Source: Bryopsis sp. KO-2023 | Lineage: Eukaryota > Chlorophyta > Ulvophyceae > Bryopsidales > Bryopsidaceae | Assembly (NCBI GenBank): GCA_030272585.1 | Contig: BSYQ01000002.1 | Span: 6,758,001-6,822,000, forward strand | Direction of reading: 5' to 3' | DNA: 64,000 nt | Shown here: positions 1 through 12,560 of the stretch, one piece after another | Layout of the letters: each line of letters begins with the position of its first letter | Position numbering within the stretch: position 1 is the first letter of the stretch | Program-made: the position numbers and the translations under genes | The notes under the pieces: model-generated | Seen by the model: only the letters and a program-made list of their open reading frames with translations | What the model was told of the DNA's origin: nothing | Databases searched by the model: none

Positions 1-740
1 AGGTGGTGGAAATTAATTTTTTACATTCTCAGATTCGACTCACAGGATGTGTGGGGCACTGGAAACCAGCCATCCAACATTTGCGTTTGTTTGAACATGT
101 GGTGAAAGCCAGCCAGCCAGCCAGCCAACATTTTTTCATGTGGTGAAAATGAACCAGCCAACCACCATTTCCACATGTGGTGAAAATGTCGGTGGAGGCC
201 ATGTCTGACACCCCCCCCCCTGTTCTGGAGATTGAAGGGGTGCAATGCATTATCGATGTGTATGCATGAGGTAAGCAATCCAGAATGAAAACAAAATGCA
301 GCTTTACACCTGAATGGGATGATTGGTTGTTTGAATTTCTCGATTCTCTTTTTACCTTCGTGAAACCAAAAAAAGAAAGGAAAAAATATCCATGAAATCA
401 GAAAAAAAAGAAAATCTAGGTGTGGCCTAGATTGACCTGACTAATCTTCCTACCATAAACTCTACCTCCTAAGAAATCATCCATTGTGGAAATTTTGAAT
501 TGAGCGCCTCAGTTCCCCCCCCCCCCCAACACGAACACGCTCTTTGTCCAAATCATTGAATGTGCACCTGCAATTTCACTAGAGGTTGATTCAGCGAGCG
601 TGGATGTGAGTTCTGTTTCGAATATATGCAAACGCAGGTAGCGAATCTCTGGACATGGTTTTCTAGTTCTTTACAATAGTGGGGTGGATGGCGTAACAAC
701 AAAAGAAAGGTGAAATTAGCCGGACTTTGCTGCATTAGGC
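1..740 (+). repeat. Dispersed repeat R1, copy 1
   Basis: This matches 57.78-58.42 kb in the same orientation. Antisense copies lie at about 53.42-53.90, 39.18-39.54 and 33.48-33.70 kb, with a sense fragment near 14.24-14.40 kb. Shared landmarks are a run of CCAG units, a GTGGTGAAAATG block, GGTGGAGGCC, a C-run, TGTTCTGGAGAT and a TATGCAT block followed by a GTAA donor-like site. Short reading frames exist but none is long or consistently open across copies, so I call it a repeat and not a gene. Confidence 0.7.
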
Positions 741-1575
741 ACCTGATTCGGAAGTTTAACTGGAATCAATCAAGAAGGTTTATAGATAAGGGGAAGACAT
801 ACATATATATGCCTATGTATACATATTTGTATACAGGAATAGCTCTCATAAGCTTCGGTTTTTTCAAAAAAAAAAGGGGGGGGGGGGCAACCAGCCATCG
901 AAGAGCCACCACGAAGGGGTGGTGCCCCTCAGTAGGCTGAATAATAAAAAAAGGAAATGGCTCAGGAAATGGATGCTGTCTTCCTTGATGCAATGCCCTG
1001 CATGAAACCAAAAGAAGAAAAATAAACAAGAGGAGGCAAGGAAAAGGCGAGTCACCAGCCAAAAAGGACACTAAAAAGGTAAAATGGAGAAAGGAGATTT
1101 TTTTTGGGGGGGGGGAAAGAAATGTTCGAAAATTCTACCAAGCGAGGCTGCGGTGGTAAGCTCGTCAAAAATGAGGGTGGGGGGTTTCATGCGGGGGGGA
1201 CTCCTGTGAGGTTTTCCCCTGAAGATGAGATCAGCAGGATGAAGGCGTCTGACCTGGGGAGGGCTAGAGATAAACACTCGAAGCAATTAAGAGACAGACT
1301 GCACTTCAGCTCGCCCAGGCTGTCATGCAGAAACTCTGTTGCATGCCGGTTGCGACACTTCCATTTGCGATTCTGGTGTATTCACCTTTTTTGTTGGTTT
1401 CTTTTCCAGCAAGTGTTTTATCTTATCCTTTTTTGATTTTATTTCTACCTTTCAAATAATAATGGGTTTTACTTTATTTTATTTCACTTTATTTTTTTCT
1501 TTTTCTTTTTCCAAAGAGGCTGGAAGGTATTGAATTTTTTTTCAATTTTTTTTTTCAAATTTGTCATATATTTTA
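741..1575. other. Intergenic, no gene seen
   Basis: AT-rich spacer with homopolymers (an A/G-run near 870-890, a T/G-run near 1098-1115) and pyrimidine-rich tracts. I see no convincing exon. Confidence 0.5.
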
Positions 1576-2609
1576 CAGTAGTGATTCCGATATAGTGCCG
1601 CTCGATATAGTGCCGGCTTTCAGTATAGTGCCGCTTTTCTTCCAGAACCAGAACTGAAACGATATAGTGCCGTTTTTGGCAAAACCGGCACTATTTGAAA
1701 CATCTGCACAAGGATGATTAAATCTAACAGAAAACTTGAAAATGAAGAAGCCGCAAAAAGCATCAATCAATCAATTACAGCAAAAAGAGGCCATCACCCC
1801 CAAAAAAACATCACAAGCGAGTTCTGTATTACGAGAAAATTTCATGTCAGACTGAAGTCTCATCAGAACACTCCGTCCCTCCCTTTGCCTGTGGCGGCCT
1901 GCCCACATTGATGCTGTAAATATTGAGGCGGAGAAAGCTTGGTGCTGTGCGTTTAGTGGACGAGAAACTGTGACACTTCGAAAGGTAACTAATGGCTAGA
2001 ATTTAGTGGTGTAAGATTTGTGGCTAAAGATATGTGGTTCAGAGTCGAGATAGTTTGTGGTGGCGACGAGTGTTGGAAAAGGATAAGAAGGGACTTATGG
2101 AACGGAAGACCTAGATACAACCAAGAAAAAGACTATATCCTTGCTGCCAAAATCGGATCTGTACTATAAATAATCTCATTCAATTGGGTCTGACGCAACA
2201 CTGTAAAAAACGTTTTGGTCTTTCTTAGTTACAATTCCCATGCAGCGTTGCTAAACGGACGGACAGATCGAGGTCAGGTGCGAGATCGCTGGAGGGTGCG
2301 AATATCCCTGCGGTGTGCGTCACAAACCGGTTCATGATTTGTGTCAACAGAGTATTGATGGGTTTCTAGAAGTACACGATTTCTTTTCGCAAAAGTAGCG
2401 GGTTGGGAATGTGGGTGGAACAAATTAAACTTGATTTTTTTTGCGACACAATAAAAGCTTTGCTCGCGTAAGTGTTGGTTCTTCGCACTCGCAGCACCCA
2501 GTCCGACTGGAAATCATGGATCGGGCGCTGATTCGATATTGTGCCGGTTTCGATATAGTGCCGCTTTTTCGCTGGGGCGCAAGGCGGCACTATATCGGAA
2601 TCACTACTG
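1576..2609. mobile_element. TA-flanked non-autonomous DNA transposon (pogo/Tc1-mariner-like MITE)
   Basis: The left end begins CAGTAGTGATTCCGATATAG and the right end is its exact reverse complement, giving a perfect TIR of about 26 bp. Both ends are flanked by TA (1574-1575 and 2610-2611), the target duplication of the Tc1/mariner/pogo group. GATATAGTGCCG recurs several times just inside both ends as subterminal repeats. No transposase-sized ORF lies inside, so the element depends on an enzyme encoded elsewhere. The perfect TIR suggests fairly recent movement. Confidence 0.88.
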
Positions 2610-2611
2610 TA

Positions 2612-4793
2612 TTCTTTTTCTGCGCTCTGCTGAGCCATCCCTCAGGGCTTCTTGCACCGTTCAATTTTCTATCTTTCAAAACCGAGGGTTGCAAAATCCC
2701 CTGTCCTGTCGCATCGCCACTGCCAGAAACTCAACCCCCTTTTGCACATTGTTAAATGATAGGCACATCTGCTGTCCATTCCCTGATTTCTAGAATTTCA
2801 AGGTGGATTTGTATTTTGTAGTTTTTTTTTTTAATTTGGATTTTATTTATTTGGGCTCAGGCCTCTCTGAGCTGCGCAACAGGATCAAGGCACTGACATT
2901 CATTTTTTCATTTTTGCTCGGGTGTCCTTGGGCTGTGAAATATCAGTGTCATATAAGATTATTGCTGTAATGATTCATTTTTTACATTCCCTCTGCAGGC
3001 TTGTCTTTATATGTATTGGACAGCGTTGGGTTAAATGCTGCCCTTCGACACTGGAGGGAATTGCCTTTGAATTTTTGAAACTCCATCAAGCAGGGTGGCT
3101 TCATTTGGGAAACCCCCTAAGATTCATTTTTGGGTTTTTTCATGAGGTTGACTGACTTTGATTTCAATGGCTAGGGCTGGCTCCTGTATCGACATACATT
3201 TTTGGGCTTTTGAGGAGGAGGGGCATCAGTAACAGAAAAACTGCACCCAACAGGTGGAGAAGGCATTTAAAAAAAATGGAAAGTGTTGGAAAAAAGAAAA
3301 GGGAAATAGTTATGGAAAGAATCAGTCCAAGTGCTTTTTCGAGTTGGTCGCTGAGCTGGCATTGATTGGCGAAGGACCTTGTGTAAATCAACCCGGAGGG
3401 AAAACATGTGATTGCAGAAAGATGTCCTTAATTTGTTTCACTATATTATTGTCAGAAACTGACCTGAGTTTGGATTAAAAATGCAGGTGTTTTTCTTTGG
3501 ATTTCTTTTCAACAATTGTTCCAACCACACCTCTCACTGTTTGAGCTTCAGGGAGATTTACACTTGGCACTCCAACTATATAACTACTAGTTGTTACTGT
3601 ACAACTAACTATTTGAATACCTACATATACCAGCATTTAAATGATAATCAACAACAAGAACAGCACCCCTTTGGGCAACCAGTTGAGCCATTACACGTCC
3701 CCCTGGGATTGTGCTTTCCCAAACGCAATACAGATATTGAAAAATAAGTTCACCTCCTCCCTCACTCTCCTAACAAGTCAACGCAAATCCGACAATCTTT
3801 CAACCCGTTCCAAACATGTTGGCGGCGAACTCATGCATCACCTCTTGCCCGATATGGCACAGCTTAAAAAAAGCACGAGCCTTTCTTGCTGCATCTCTTG
3901 TGCATCCACAGCAAGATTCGAGACTCAATGCTGCACGCTCTGGCGGTTTCTGCGTCGAATTAATTGGCGATGGCAGTCTTGATGATGGCTTCAGCAGAAG
4001 GCGTCTGAAATTCTGTCCTGTGTCGTTCACACAAACGTCGACACCGTCGCCGCCCTAACCACCAGAAATCGACCACCCGTATGTCACACTGAAATTCAAA
4101 AAAAAAAAAAAAAAAAAGCTTTTTCCTGCACAGCAAAATGTTAAAAAGAGAGAATGCACCCAACCGTCTTTTTAGATTGGGAGGAGTAACAACGAAGAGA
4201 AGCGCTTCTTTGGATTTGTTCTCGTCCCCCCTTCTCCGCGTTGAATACCTCGCTGCTGCTTTTATTTTCAATATTCCAAGTCTCAGGGAATCAAGGAAAG
4301 CCAGATACCGTGGTTCATCCTTTTCTTCCTTAACAACCTGTTGTGTGCAACTGTGGAGTGAAACCAGCGACCAGAATGACGAGATTTTCAAGTAGAGCAA
4401 CAGCACCAACACCAACACCAAACAAATAAGGAAAGCCTTTCCCGGAAAGGCATGGCAGCACATGCGATTTCGTTCTTGAAACGTGGCGCGCTCTTGTGGT
4501 AGTAACGACAGTTATCGATGCACCTTGCTTTTTCCGCCTCCTTCTGGCGTGTGTTTTGATATCAATCGGCGAGTTTCTGTCCATGTGCAGTACGCGCGCG
4601 GGTTGGGTCAGGTTGGGTCACCGAAAAGATAGGAAGGGGGCACACGTTTGCGAGTGTTCGCTCAGCGAGTGCGAAGAACGTCTCATAGTGTTCCCTCAAG
4701 TCACAACGGACACGACAGACGCGACCACACCTCCTTGAAGCTTCAAAAGGTCTCGCTGCTCGACAGTTTCAATCGAGTCTTGTGGACACAACA
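2612..4793. other. Intergenic, no gene supported
   Basis: Contains T-runs, a poly-A run at about 4100-4118 and short overlapping ORFs on both strands, none with a recognisable motif. A 167-residue minus-strand ORF at 3960-4463 is crossed by the poly-A tract and looks accidental. The final 200 bp probably contain the promoter of the ankyrin gene that follows. Confidence 0.45.
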
Positions 4794-7700
4794 ATGGATT
4801 CCGCCCAGCAGCCAAACAGCTGGAGGGGCCCTTGGGGTGAGGCAGCCGAAGACAAGCTTGGCAACGAGCCCATGTCGGACGGTCGGGATGGTTCCACACG
4901 AGGTAACACCGCGTTCTTCTGCTTGTATTCTCACAAACGACGTGCTCTTTTTTGGAACAGCAAGGTACGTCGCTACCACATCAGGCACTGCACAGCATTC
5001 TTTCTTTTTCGATCCACGATAGACGCCTGCGAAGCTCCGTGTTGTTTGTGGGAATGTTGTCCGGAAGGGTCGTTCCGTACAGTCGTCGTATCAGCTAGAA
5101 AACGTGCGTCCATACGTTCCCTTACCTGATCAGGTTCCGACACCGTTGCAGTCAGGGGCCTCACTGAGCTTTTTTTGGGTGTTTTTACAGGGAAGCGTTT
5201 GGGTGAGCGTGAGAAGCTAGATGCTCAAGCGGAAATCGCTCATCTTCGTCCCCGTCTGAATGAACTGGAAGGCCCAGGTGAGTTTCTTGAGGTTATCACG
5301 CGCAGTTCTCAGAAAGTCTCTATGCGAGGTGAAGGAGCTTTTTTGAGGGAGTTGAAAAGCACATGCACATGTGCCTGCCACCACGTTGTTTTTATGTTTT
5401 TGGCTAGGGCGGGCTCCAGACGTGTCGGACGGTCGAATTGTTTACGATTGTATTTATTTCCCCTTCAGCAGGGTGGAGAAACAGACATCACACTATATTC
5501 CTGTGAAAAACCACCTTGTTGGTTTCCTGGACGATGTCTGGGATGCAAGTAATCTATGCCCAAAATGACCGTAGTCGCAAAGAAATCGTTGTAAAAGACT
5601 TTTTTTTCTGGTTTCACGTTTGGCAGTCCCAGGGTCAAGGCTGCAACAGTCGCTGATGAAAGTCGACAGCGTTTCTGATGGAATACACTCGTTAAAGGTA
5701 CTTCGGTTGTCTTATTTTCTTATCTTCACACAATCAATCGACCCAGACTATTTGACTATTCTTCCTATCTTCACTAAATAGTTAACCCCCAGACGAGATA
5801 CTCGTTTCTGTGGTATCGCCCAGGTCGCCCTTGACGCAAAAGATGCGCATCTACACTGCGTCCTGGAGAAACTCGAGGAAAAGAACCGTTGCATATCTGC
5901 CAGGGATGCCATCGCTGCTGAAAGAGATGCTTTGCTCTCAAAGGCTCTCTCCCGCATAGACGAGTTGCAGACACAAAATGTGGGTTTTCAAGAAAATGTC
6001 ACTGAGCAGCTGAAGGCTTTTGGGCAGCTGCAAACAGAGAACAGGTCTAGACTTTGCGAGAAGGATATGGAGATGCCGGTAGAGAAAGATGCCATGATAA
6101 AATATCTACAAGCGAGCCTCGAGAGGGCCAGGGAACACGAGATTGAAGCTGTACGAGCTCGAGGTACGCCCGCTCAAGATGTCAAAAACAGGAGAGATGT
6201 GGTCCCTATTTTTTTGCATCATTTATAGTTGGGATAAAATGGTATGAGTGAAGGTTTTTTGTTATCGTTGTAGCGAGCTGTGAGGAAAAATTGACGGGGA
6301 AAGACGAGAAGATCACAGCGCTGGAACAAAACATCAGGGAGCGAGATGAAGTGATTAACCGGAAGGAGGATATGATCAGAGCAAGTGCTGAGAGCCACGA
6401 GATTGAGCAAAGAAATGTGATCCAAAAAAAATGCAGCGAGATGAAAGCGTTGAGAACAGAGTTTGACGACATAAGTATGACACTACGAAAAACCTACCAA
6501 ATCCTCGGTTCTACATTCCGCCAGCTATAATGTTCGTCATCACATTTTCAATACACGCACTCCACTCATCCCATAAAATTTAAATATTTTCGGATTATTT
6601 TGTTGCAGAGAGGATTGTCGCTTCTCATGTCCAGACGGGACAGGTAATTTTGTGATGCATTGCAAGTTTTGGTTATATTCTGGATATTCTTATTGTCCTC
6701 GAAAAAAATGTAATTTTGCTTTTGATTTCCTGTTGTCTTGAGGAGACAAGTGCAGGATTGCTTTTGAATGCTGCCGAAGATGGTAACCTTCTACAAGTCA
6801 AGGTAAGAAAATCCTGATTCTCTGACTGAACTTGTTTCTTCTTATTATCGCATGCAAACATATTACTTATTGCTTCAGACTTTTTGAATAGATGGTGTGA
6901 CAATGTGCATTTTTTAGGCGTTCATATTCATGGGATTTGATGTAAATACTCAAGACGAAGAAAAAATGACCCCACTACACAAGGCTGCCGAGTATGGTCA
7001 TCTTTCTATCATTGCAACTCTACTTTCAGCAGGTTGGCCAAGAATTTGAAAAGAAGACTATGTTTGCTATTTTTTTCTCTCTCTCTCTCTCTGTTTTCAT
7101 TAGAGATGGCATTTTTTTTCACCTTAACAGTTGCTCGTATCCATATAAATCTATAACCATTTTTCAAGCCAAAGAAACTGTTTTCAAGCAATTGCGTTGC
7201 ATTGATGCTTTTACCAGGTCAGAACTTCAGTATTTCTGTTGATTGTGAATAAGCACTTGCTTGGTCGTGCATGATCAGGGGCAAATATTCATTTGAAAGG
7301 GCATCTGGGAAATAGTGCCCTAAATGTTGCATGCAGAAACGGCCACCTCGAAGTGGTCGAGGCATTGATCCACTCTGGTAAGCCTTTGCTCGCTTATTTT
7401 CTCTTATCAATCATTCAAACAAACAAAGTGCGATTTTCCCCACTGAAAAAGAAGTGTCAGCGTTCATAAATGTTGCTGTTACGGCCCAGCCACTGTAAAA
7501 GTTGCGGTCTAGAAAGCTTGGAACTCGTCCAAATGTCCACAAAAAGGAAACTTTCGCTGAATGAACAGAAAAATATATTAGTTGTGCATTGTCGTCCGTG
7601 TTCAGGTGCCAGTGTTAATAAGAAATGTGACTTCAGCTGGACTGCGCTGCATAATGCATCTCTAAATGGCGACTTCGCAGTGGTGAAGGCACTGTTGCAC

Positions 7701-8438
7701 GCTGGTAAACTGTTGCTCCTTTCTTTGTTTTTTAATCAATATGTTTACACGAGAAAAAGGAAAGGGAATTCAACTGATGGGAAAAAAGTAGCTTCAGTTT
7801 TCAATATCATTATCGCATAAAAACGGCATAAGAATTCGTTTTCTTTTTTTTTTGATGGACAAGATAAGGATCTATTGATCCCTTTTTCAGGGGCATATGT
7901 CGATGCACAACGTAGCGATGGAAAAACGGCGCTACATTTGGCGTCCATGTATGGCCGCCTTGATATCGCCAGGAAATTGATCGACGGTGGTAGGTCACTC
8001 CGATTTGTCAGGTTTTTTCTCAGCTGTTCAGGGTGACACTCCCATCAAGACGGTACAAATTCATGAAAAAATCCGGCTACTGAGCAATTTTTTAAAGAAT
8101 GTTTGCAGGCAGGAAAAACAAATCAAATTATGGTTTTCTCACAGCTTATAATTTCTTTCAAGGGGGGTTGTCTAGCAGATACGCACTTCTATCAACATCA
8201 AAGAAACGTGATTGGATTAGAAAAAGCCTGGATTCCCTGTGAAAAAAAACAAAAACGCTCGTACTAACTTTCAGGACCCATGATATCTCTGTCTTCTTTG
8301 TTTTTCGAAGGTGCAAGGAGAGACGTTTGCGATGATAACGGAAAAATAGCTTCGGAGATTGTGTGGCAAAAGAGACAGGATTGCAACGAGTCACTCAAAA
8401 AAGAGATTGAAGACCTTCTAAATATCTTAAAGCGATGA
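4794..8438 (+). CDS. Multi-exon coiled-coil / ankyrin-repeat protein
   Basis: I assembled 12 exons by frame and GT-AG sites: 4794-4902, 5191-5277, 5627-5697, 5824-6163, 6274-6474, 6609-6643, 6743-6802, 6918-7032, 7279-7377, 7606-7704, 7891-7989, 8311-8438. Phases agree at every junction and give about 480 residues ending in TGA. Start ATG lies in ACAACAATGG. Exons 2-6 encode a Glu/Lys/Arg-rich coiled coil. Exons 7-12 encode about five to six ankyrin repeats, with motifs such as TPLHKAAEYGHL, SALNVACRNGHLEVVEAL, TALHNASLNGDF and TALHLASMYGRLDIA. Exons 9, 10 and 11 are each exactly 99 nt, begin and end in phase 1, and hold one 33-residue repeat. Ankyrin domains bind proteins and coiled coils oligomerise; the partner is unknown. 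Exons 1-3 are least certain, and extra small exons between 4902 and 5191 cannot be excluded. Confidence 0.85.
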
Positions 8439-8734
8439 GCAGCTGCATTTCGACCGTTCCTTTTTTCTACTTAACTCACTGTAGTAGTAGCGAAGAAAAG
8501 AATAATTGTCTCTATTCTATTGTGTTGTTTTTTTTTAGGAGGTATCTTTTCCGCTCTGTTTGTGGTGATATTTGCTCTTTCATCACAAATCCTGCGTGGA
8601 GTTAGGTCTTTTGTCGTTTGCTTTATGTTTTCTGTTTTTAAAAAGGGGAGCCTTTTTGTGCAGACAGATGGGTAGACAAGAAGAACCTCCCCAGATTTTG
8701 AACCGATTAAAACGGGATAACACATTCCTTGCAC

Positions 8735-10260
8735 CAGCCCTGTAACGTAGCATACACATCGATCCATCAAGTGACGCATGGAAAAAACTGAGGGCCAAGG
8801 AATGATCCAGATCTATTTTTTGATTCGATCCCACAACTCAGGGTGAGGCTGGACAGGTGGTGTTCACTGCAGTTAGCTCTGTTGTACACACTCATTTCAC
8901 ACTCGTTTTCTTTCCCACTCTGTGTATAGGATATATCCTGCCAACGAACAATTTTTTCTCCCACTTTCCAGAAGTCCGCAATTTGATTATTATTGTACAA
9001 CCTATCAACTCTTCAAATTTCCACAAAAATGTTTCAACCAATTTTGTGACCTCTTTCTTGTACAGAAGAAAGAGTTTTTCACATTTCTTATTCACAAGTC
9101 TATATTTTGGACCAAGATAACTCCTTGGCTACTGTCTCACTTCTTTTTTGCTTTTTGTGACTGACCCATTAGTATATCACTCTTTTTCCCCCACCCAAAT
9201 TTTGCAGCTGATTCGAAATACAAACTCAGCTGAAATCTCAGAAGGGATTGAGAGGAACAACACACTATTAACCAAAAATTGCCTATCATCCACCAAATCT
9301 TGAAATCCATTATCAAAAAAGCCTCCTAAATAGACCCCACCATCCTGCCAGAAATTTTTTATTTTTTGTTTAAACACAAACAAAAAATTCAACCCAACAG
9401 AACCCAGCCCACAGATTTCTGATGGAACAGATTTGCTCCCCCCCAAGCACACACACACAAACACAAAACCACACCTCTAACTTCCCTATGTATTGAAGTA
9501 TCCAGGAAAACCACCATCATGAGGGTCTTTTCTAAGAACACCAGAATATCCCCGAAAAGATACACACCAAACCCCAAAAATGCAAAAAGTTTTTGGAGGG
9601 TTCTGTTAGAAATGAACCCACCGAAGAAAAGTCTGTTCACCACAAAAAGAGATTCAAAAACAAGAATAAAGAACCCACTGAAATGGGAAGAACTATTTTA
9701 TTTAATTTCCGTAAAATACACCCTTTCTTCTGACAAGGATAAAGTATTTTAGCTTTTTTTTTTTTTTAATCCAAGGCTTCCTTGTCCAGTTCAGGCCTCA
9801 TCTATTCTTGTTTAAAAGATAACGCCCTCATTTTCGAGAAAATCTGCCCCCAGTTCAAGACAGTTCATCGAATTACTATCATTATTAAACTGAGTGGTGG
9901 ATCCTCCTGCCCCCCCCAACCGGAAAGAAAAAACACCACACACATGCAAACTATAAATCGAACAATGCGGTATCTTTTTTTTTCCATACCACTGTGTTTG
10001 TAGAAGATGGTCTAGCGGTTTAAAAAAAATGCGGCAAAGAAATTGCCTGTAAGAAAAGCGACCACAAACTGTTTAAAGAAATAAGGCATCATTGGTGCTG
10101 GAAAAACATGGTCCCTTGCTGAACCAAAGTGAACATACCTGAACAAGAGAAAGCCACATGATGTAATTTTTTTTCTATATCAGTTGATCTATGTTTTGCT
10201 AAACAGACTCCTGAAAATCGGGCCAGCCAACCGCAAGTATTTTATCTAGAAATCAAGTTG
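8735..10260. repeat. Dispersed repeats R2 (8.74-9.33 kb) and R3 (9.70-10.26 kb)
   Basis: R2 shares long near-identical stretches with 31.71-32.33 and 51.74-52.33 kb (GGGCCAAGGAATT, GTTCACTGCA, CCAACGAACA, TGACCCATTA blocks). R3 matches 38.20-38.76 kb, and part of it occurs inverted near 19.92-20.12 kb. At the other R2 loci the repeat sits in the spacer of a divergent F-box pair. Here no F-box gene is adjacent, so this may be a relic of a duplicated spacer. No gene is seen in this stretch. Confidence 0.65.
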
Positions 10261-10282
10261 CTGCTGCTGGCCCCAGTTTCAC

Positions 10283-10720
10283 CTGGGGACTGACAGTCGA
10301 CACCACACGAACCAGGGCCACGGGTTGCAGTTTTATCAGAGGACTTCAGCCCACTTCAGAGACTTCAGTCAGAAAATCGCTTCGTTGAGAGGGATTTATT
10401 CTGCAAAGTTTTCACTGGGACGACTGCAGCACACACGAAAAACGCTCGAAAGTGCAACCAAGACCACATACCCTCCGAAAAAAAAAAAGCACATCAGAGG
10501 TGTGAAAGATGTCGAGAAACGGTTCATAGAAATCGCGAAGGATGGCGAGAAGGAACGAGTGGATTAAAAAAAAGCAAAGCCTCATCTCAGCAAATCGTGT
10601 TTTTCTGGCAGAACTTCCCAACTCTTCCCAGCCCTTGATAAGAACTTCGTCCACACCACCTAGTTTCCAGCCTTCCTCGATCCCCTCGCAGGAAACACTA
10701 ACACTACTTCTCCCTCTATA
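10283..10720 (+). repeat. Duplicated segment with a conserved ORF, copy 1 (partner at 22.77 kb)
   Basis: Direct-orientation match to 22.77-23.21 kb. The frame containing FVERDL, KNARKCNQDHIPS, HQRCERCRETV and NREGWREGTSG is open in both copies, and a 6-nt length difference in an A-run keeps that frame, which hints at former coding selection. A CxxC pair (RCERC) is visible. Upstream of the shared frame the copies differ by a one-base indel, so the 5-prime part is not preserved. I do not recognise the protein; it may be an exon of a decayed gene. Confidence 0.5.
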
Positions 10721-11077
10721 GGTAGGCCCTGTGAGCGGCGTGGAAATAAGGCATGTGCTGTCGATATCACGTTTTTGTGCGGCCTGTACTGTGGGATCCT
10801 CCTCCTGGCTACCAAAACCAGGCAACTGTTGGATTAGGGAAGAAAAACAGTGGTCCTTGCATGGAGGGTCGCAGCAGCTGGTTGGACTTGACCAATTTGA
10901 AGAGACACGTGGGGCGAGGCTGGTGCCCACGAAAATCATCGAAAACAATTTCTTATGTTCGTGAACAAAATGGACTCTTGTTTCAAGAAAAGGAGCAAAA
11001 GAGGCGCAGCCAATAAAACGAGATAAATTGAGCAGTCCCTCTGAGTGTGTATCCCTGGTGAACCCTGTGATCAGCTC

Positions 11078-11460
11078 TGGTGCATTGTCCTCCCACCGAG
11101 GTAGGCGGCCAGTGAACGCTGCTCGGTTTCCCGCCTGGCGCTATGTCTGACACCCCACCCATCCCGCCGCCGACTCTTCAGAGAAGGAGCCAGAATAGAC
11201 CCACCCCTTGGAAAGGGTGCACCATCGACGCTCAGCACAGGACCAGGGACAGACACCCTCGATCCACGCTCAACAGTCCCCGCTTGGGTGATAAGCAGGC
11301 GCTACCCTGCTCGACGTTCTATTTCCCGTGTTTAAACCTGGCCATTTTCAAGTTTGGGGGTAGGATGCAAGCACAGACGACAAAACGAAATGTCAGTTCT
11401 GCAAAGCTCCAGCGCACTCTGCGTGTGGAGAACGAGGTGCACAGAGTGGACGGTTGTTCC
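11078..11460 (+). repeat. Duplicated segment with a conserved ORF, copy 1 (inverted partner at 28.3-28.7 kb)
   Basis: Inverted match to 28328-28715. The reading frame with RPTPWKGCTI, AQH-TRD-H-RS and LNSPRLGDKQ is preserved in both copies despite many substitutions, suggesting protein-coding origin. It overlaps the downstream side of the minus-strand lectin-like gene. The family is not recognised and no complete gene model can be built from it. Confidence 0.5.
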
Positions 11461-11469
11461 GATGTACAA

Positions 11470-12245
11470 TCACCATTGTGACCCTGGTAAAAAGACTGGG
11501 GACCCCTTGATGAATGGAAAGCACACCCACCGTTGGAGCTTCACGTTCCACTCTGTGCACCTCGTTTCGCCGGTCACCGCAACCCTGAAAACGTCGTAGG
11601 TGTCCAACAAATCAACCGACCACCAGGGGTTGCGCTCTCCGTGGAGGGTATGAGAGCAGCTTCTTCCCGCCCATTTTATGTTCTTATCCCCATCAACAGC
11701 TTTCGAGGACAGTCCTCCCTCTGGGACAGTTTTATCTTTGTAAACACTAGACTGCGTCGTAGGTTTGCCCCGTGAAACCAGCTTCTCTGTGCGTTTCATC
11801 TCCCGTTCATGGCACTCCCCCTTCTCGAGCTTATCATTACGGCAGCACCCCATGACGTTCTTGTGGTACCCAACGAACTTTTGGTGGTACGTGAACCCAC
11901 CAACTCTGTTCCTTTTTTGGCAGCCCCCAACCCCTGTTCCCCAAGGCCCGAAAGAAAAGCCATCGCAAGCCGGCGTGGAGAGGCATTCCCTTTTCGCAGC
12001 TTCGAGTGAGGGGTAAGAAGATCACTTGAGATCTTCACCTACGGACTCCAAGTATCCACCCTCGACCTTGAAAAAGTCGCACTCAGGGACGGAAAGGGCT
12101 GCAACACAACCAGAAGATCGTCAAAGATCCCTCATTCCGCTGTTCTGGCGACAAAGCTCTGTGATACGCTGATTCCTGTACCTGGCGAGAGGGCGCTCAG
12201 AAAAACGGCTGCGATGATGCCGCCTATGGTGACGAGATTCGGCAT
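11470..12245 (-). CDS. F-type lectin-like (fucolectin) secreted protein, 3-prime end unresolved
   Basis: Exon 1 (12245-12182) encodes a hydrophobic signal-like start, MPNLVTIGGIIAAVFLSALS, and ends at a GTACAG donor in phase 1. Exon 2 probably begins at 11786 after a CACAG acceptor and encodes the first half of an F5/8 type C / F-type lectin fold: RGKPTTQSS, SKAVDGDKN, RSCSHT, NPWWSVDLLDTY. Proteins of this fold bind fucose-containing glycans outside the cell. The RxDxxxxR/K signature expected after the VxVTN-like strand is not visible; the frame continues as TGETRCTEW and stops, so an intron near 11570 or a degenerate second half is likely. A second signal exon lies upstream at 12561-12624. 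The FTP domain call is strong; the complete gene model is not. Confidence 0.62.
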
Positions 12246-12560
12246 GATGTGGGTTTGAAGTGCTGCGCCCGAGTGTGCATTAAATGGACGCTCTTTGTAG
12301 TACAGTAGTCACGCTTAACCTCGATCGATAGGGCTTGGGTTCCTTCAAACACAGCAGGTTCGAGCACAGCCTACGTGCGACGACCGCTTCTCTCTCCCTT
12401 GAGAGGGACCCACCTCGTGGCAAGGGGGGGGGGGATACCGTGTGCAGGTTTGGTCGCAGCCCCCTGGCGATCAGGGTGTTCATCGGACGACTAGCATTTT
12501 GGCTGCTGGCTGGAACCCAATCAATTTTCTTCCTTGTTTGGAAAAAGAGAAAAAATCCAC

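Noticed and set aside
3960-4463. Minus-strand ORF of 167 residues with a hydrophobic start
   Set aside because: It crosses a poly-A tract read as a Phe run, has no domain, and overlaps equally open frames on the other strand.
12297-12335. TACAGTAGTCACGC sequence resembling a pogo/mariner TIR
   Set aside because: No matching opposite end was found in the window, so an element cannot be delimited.
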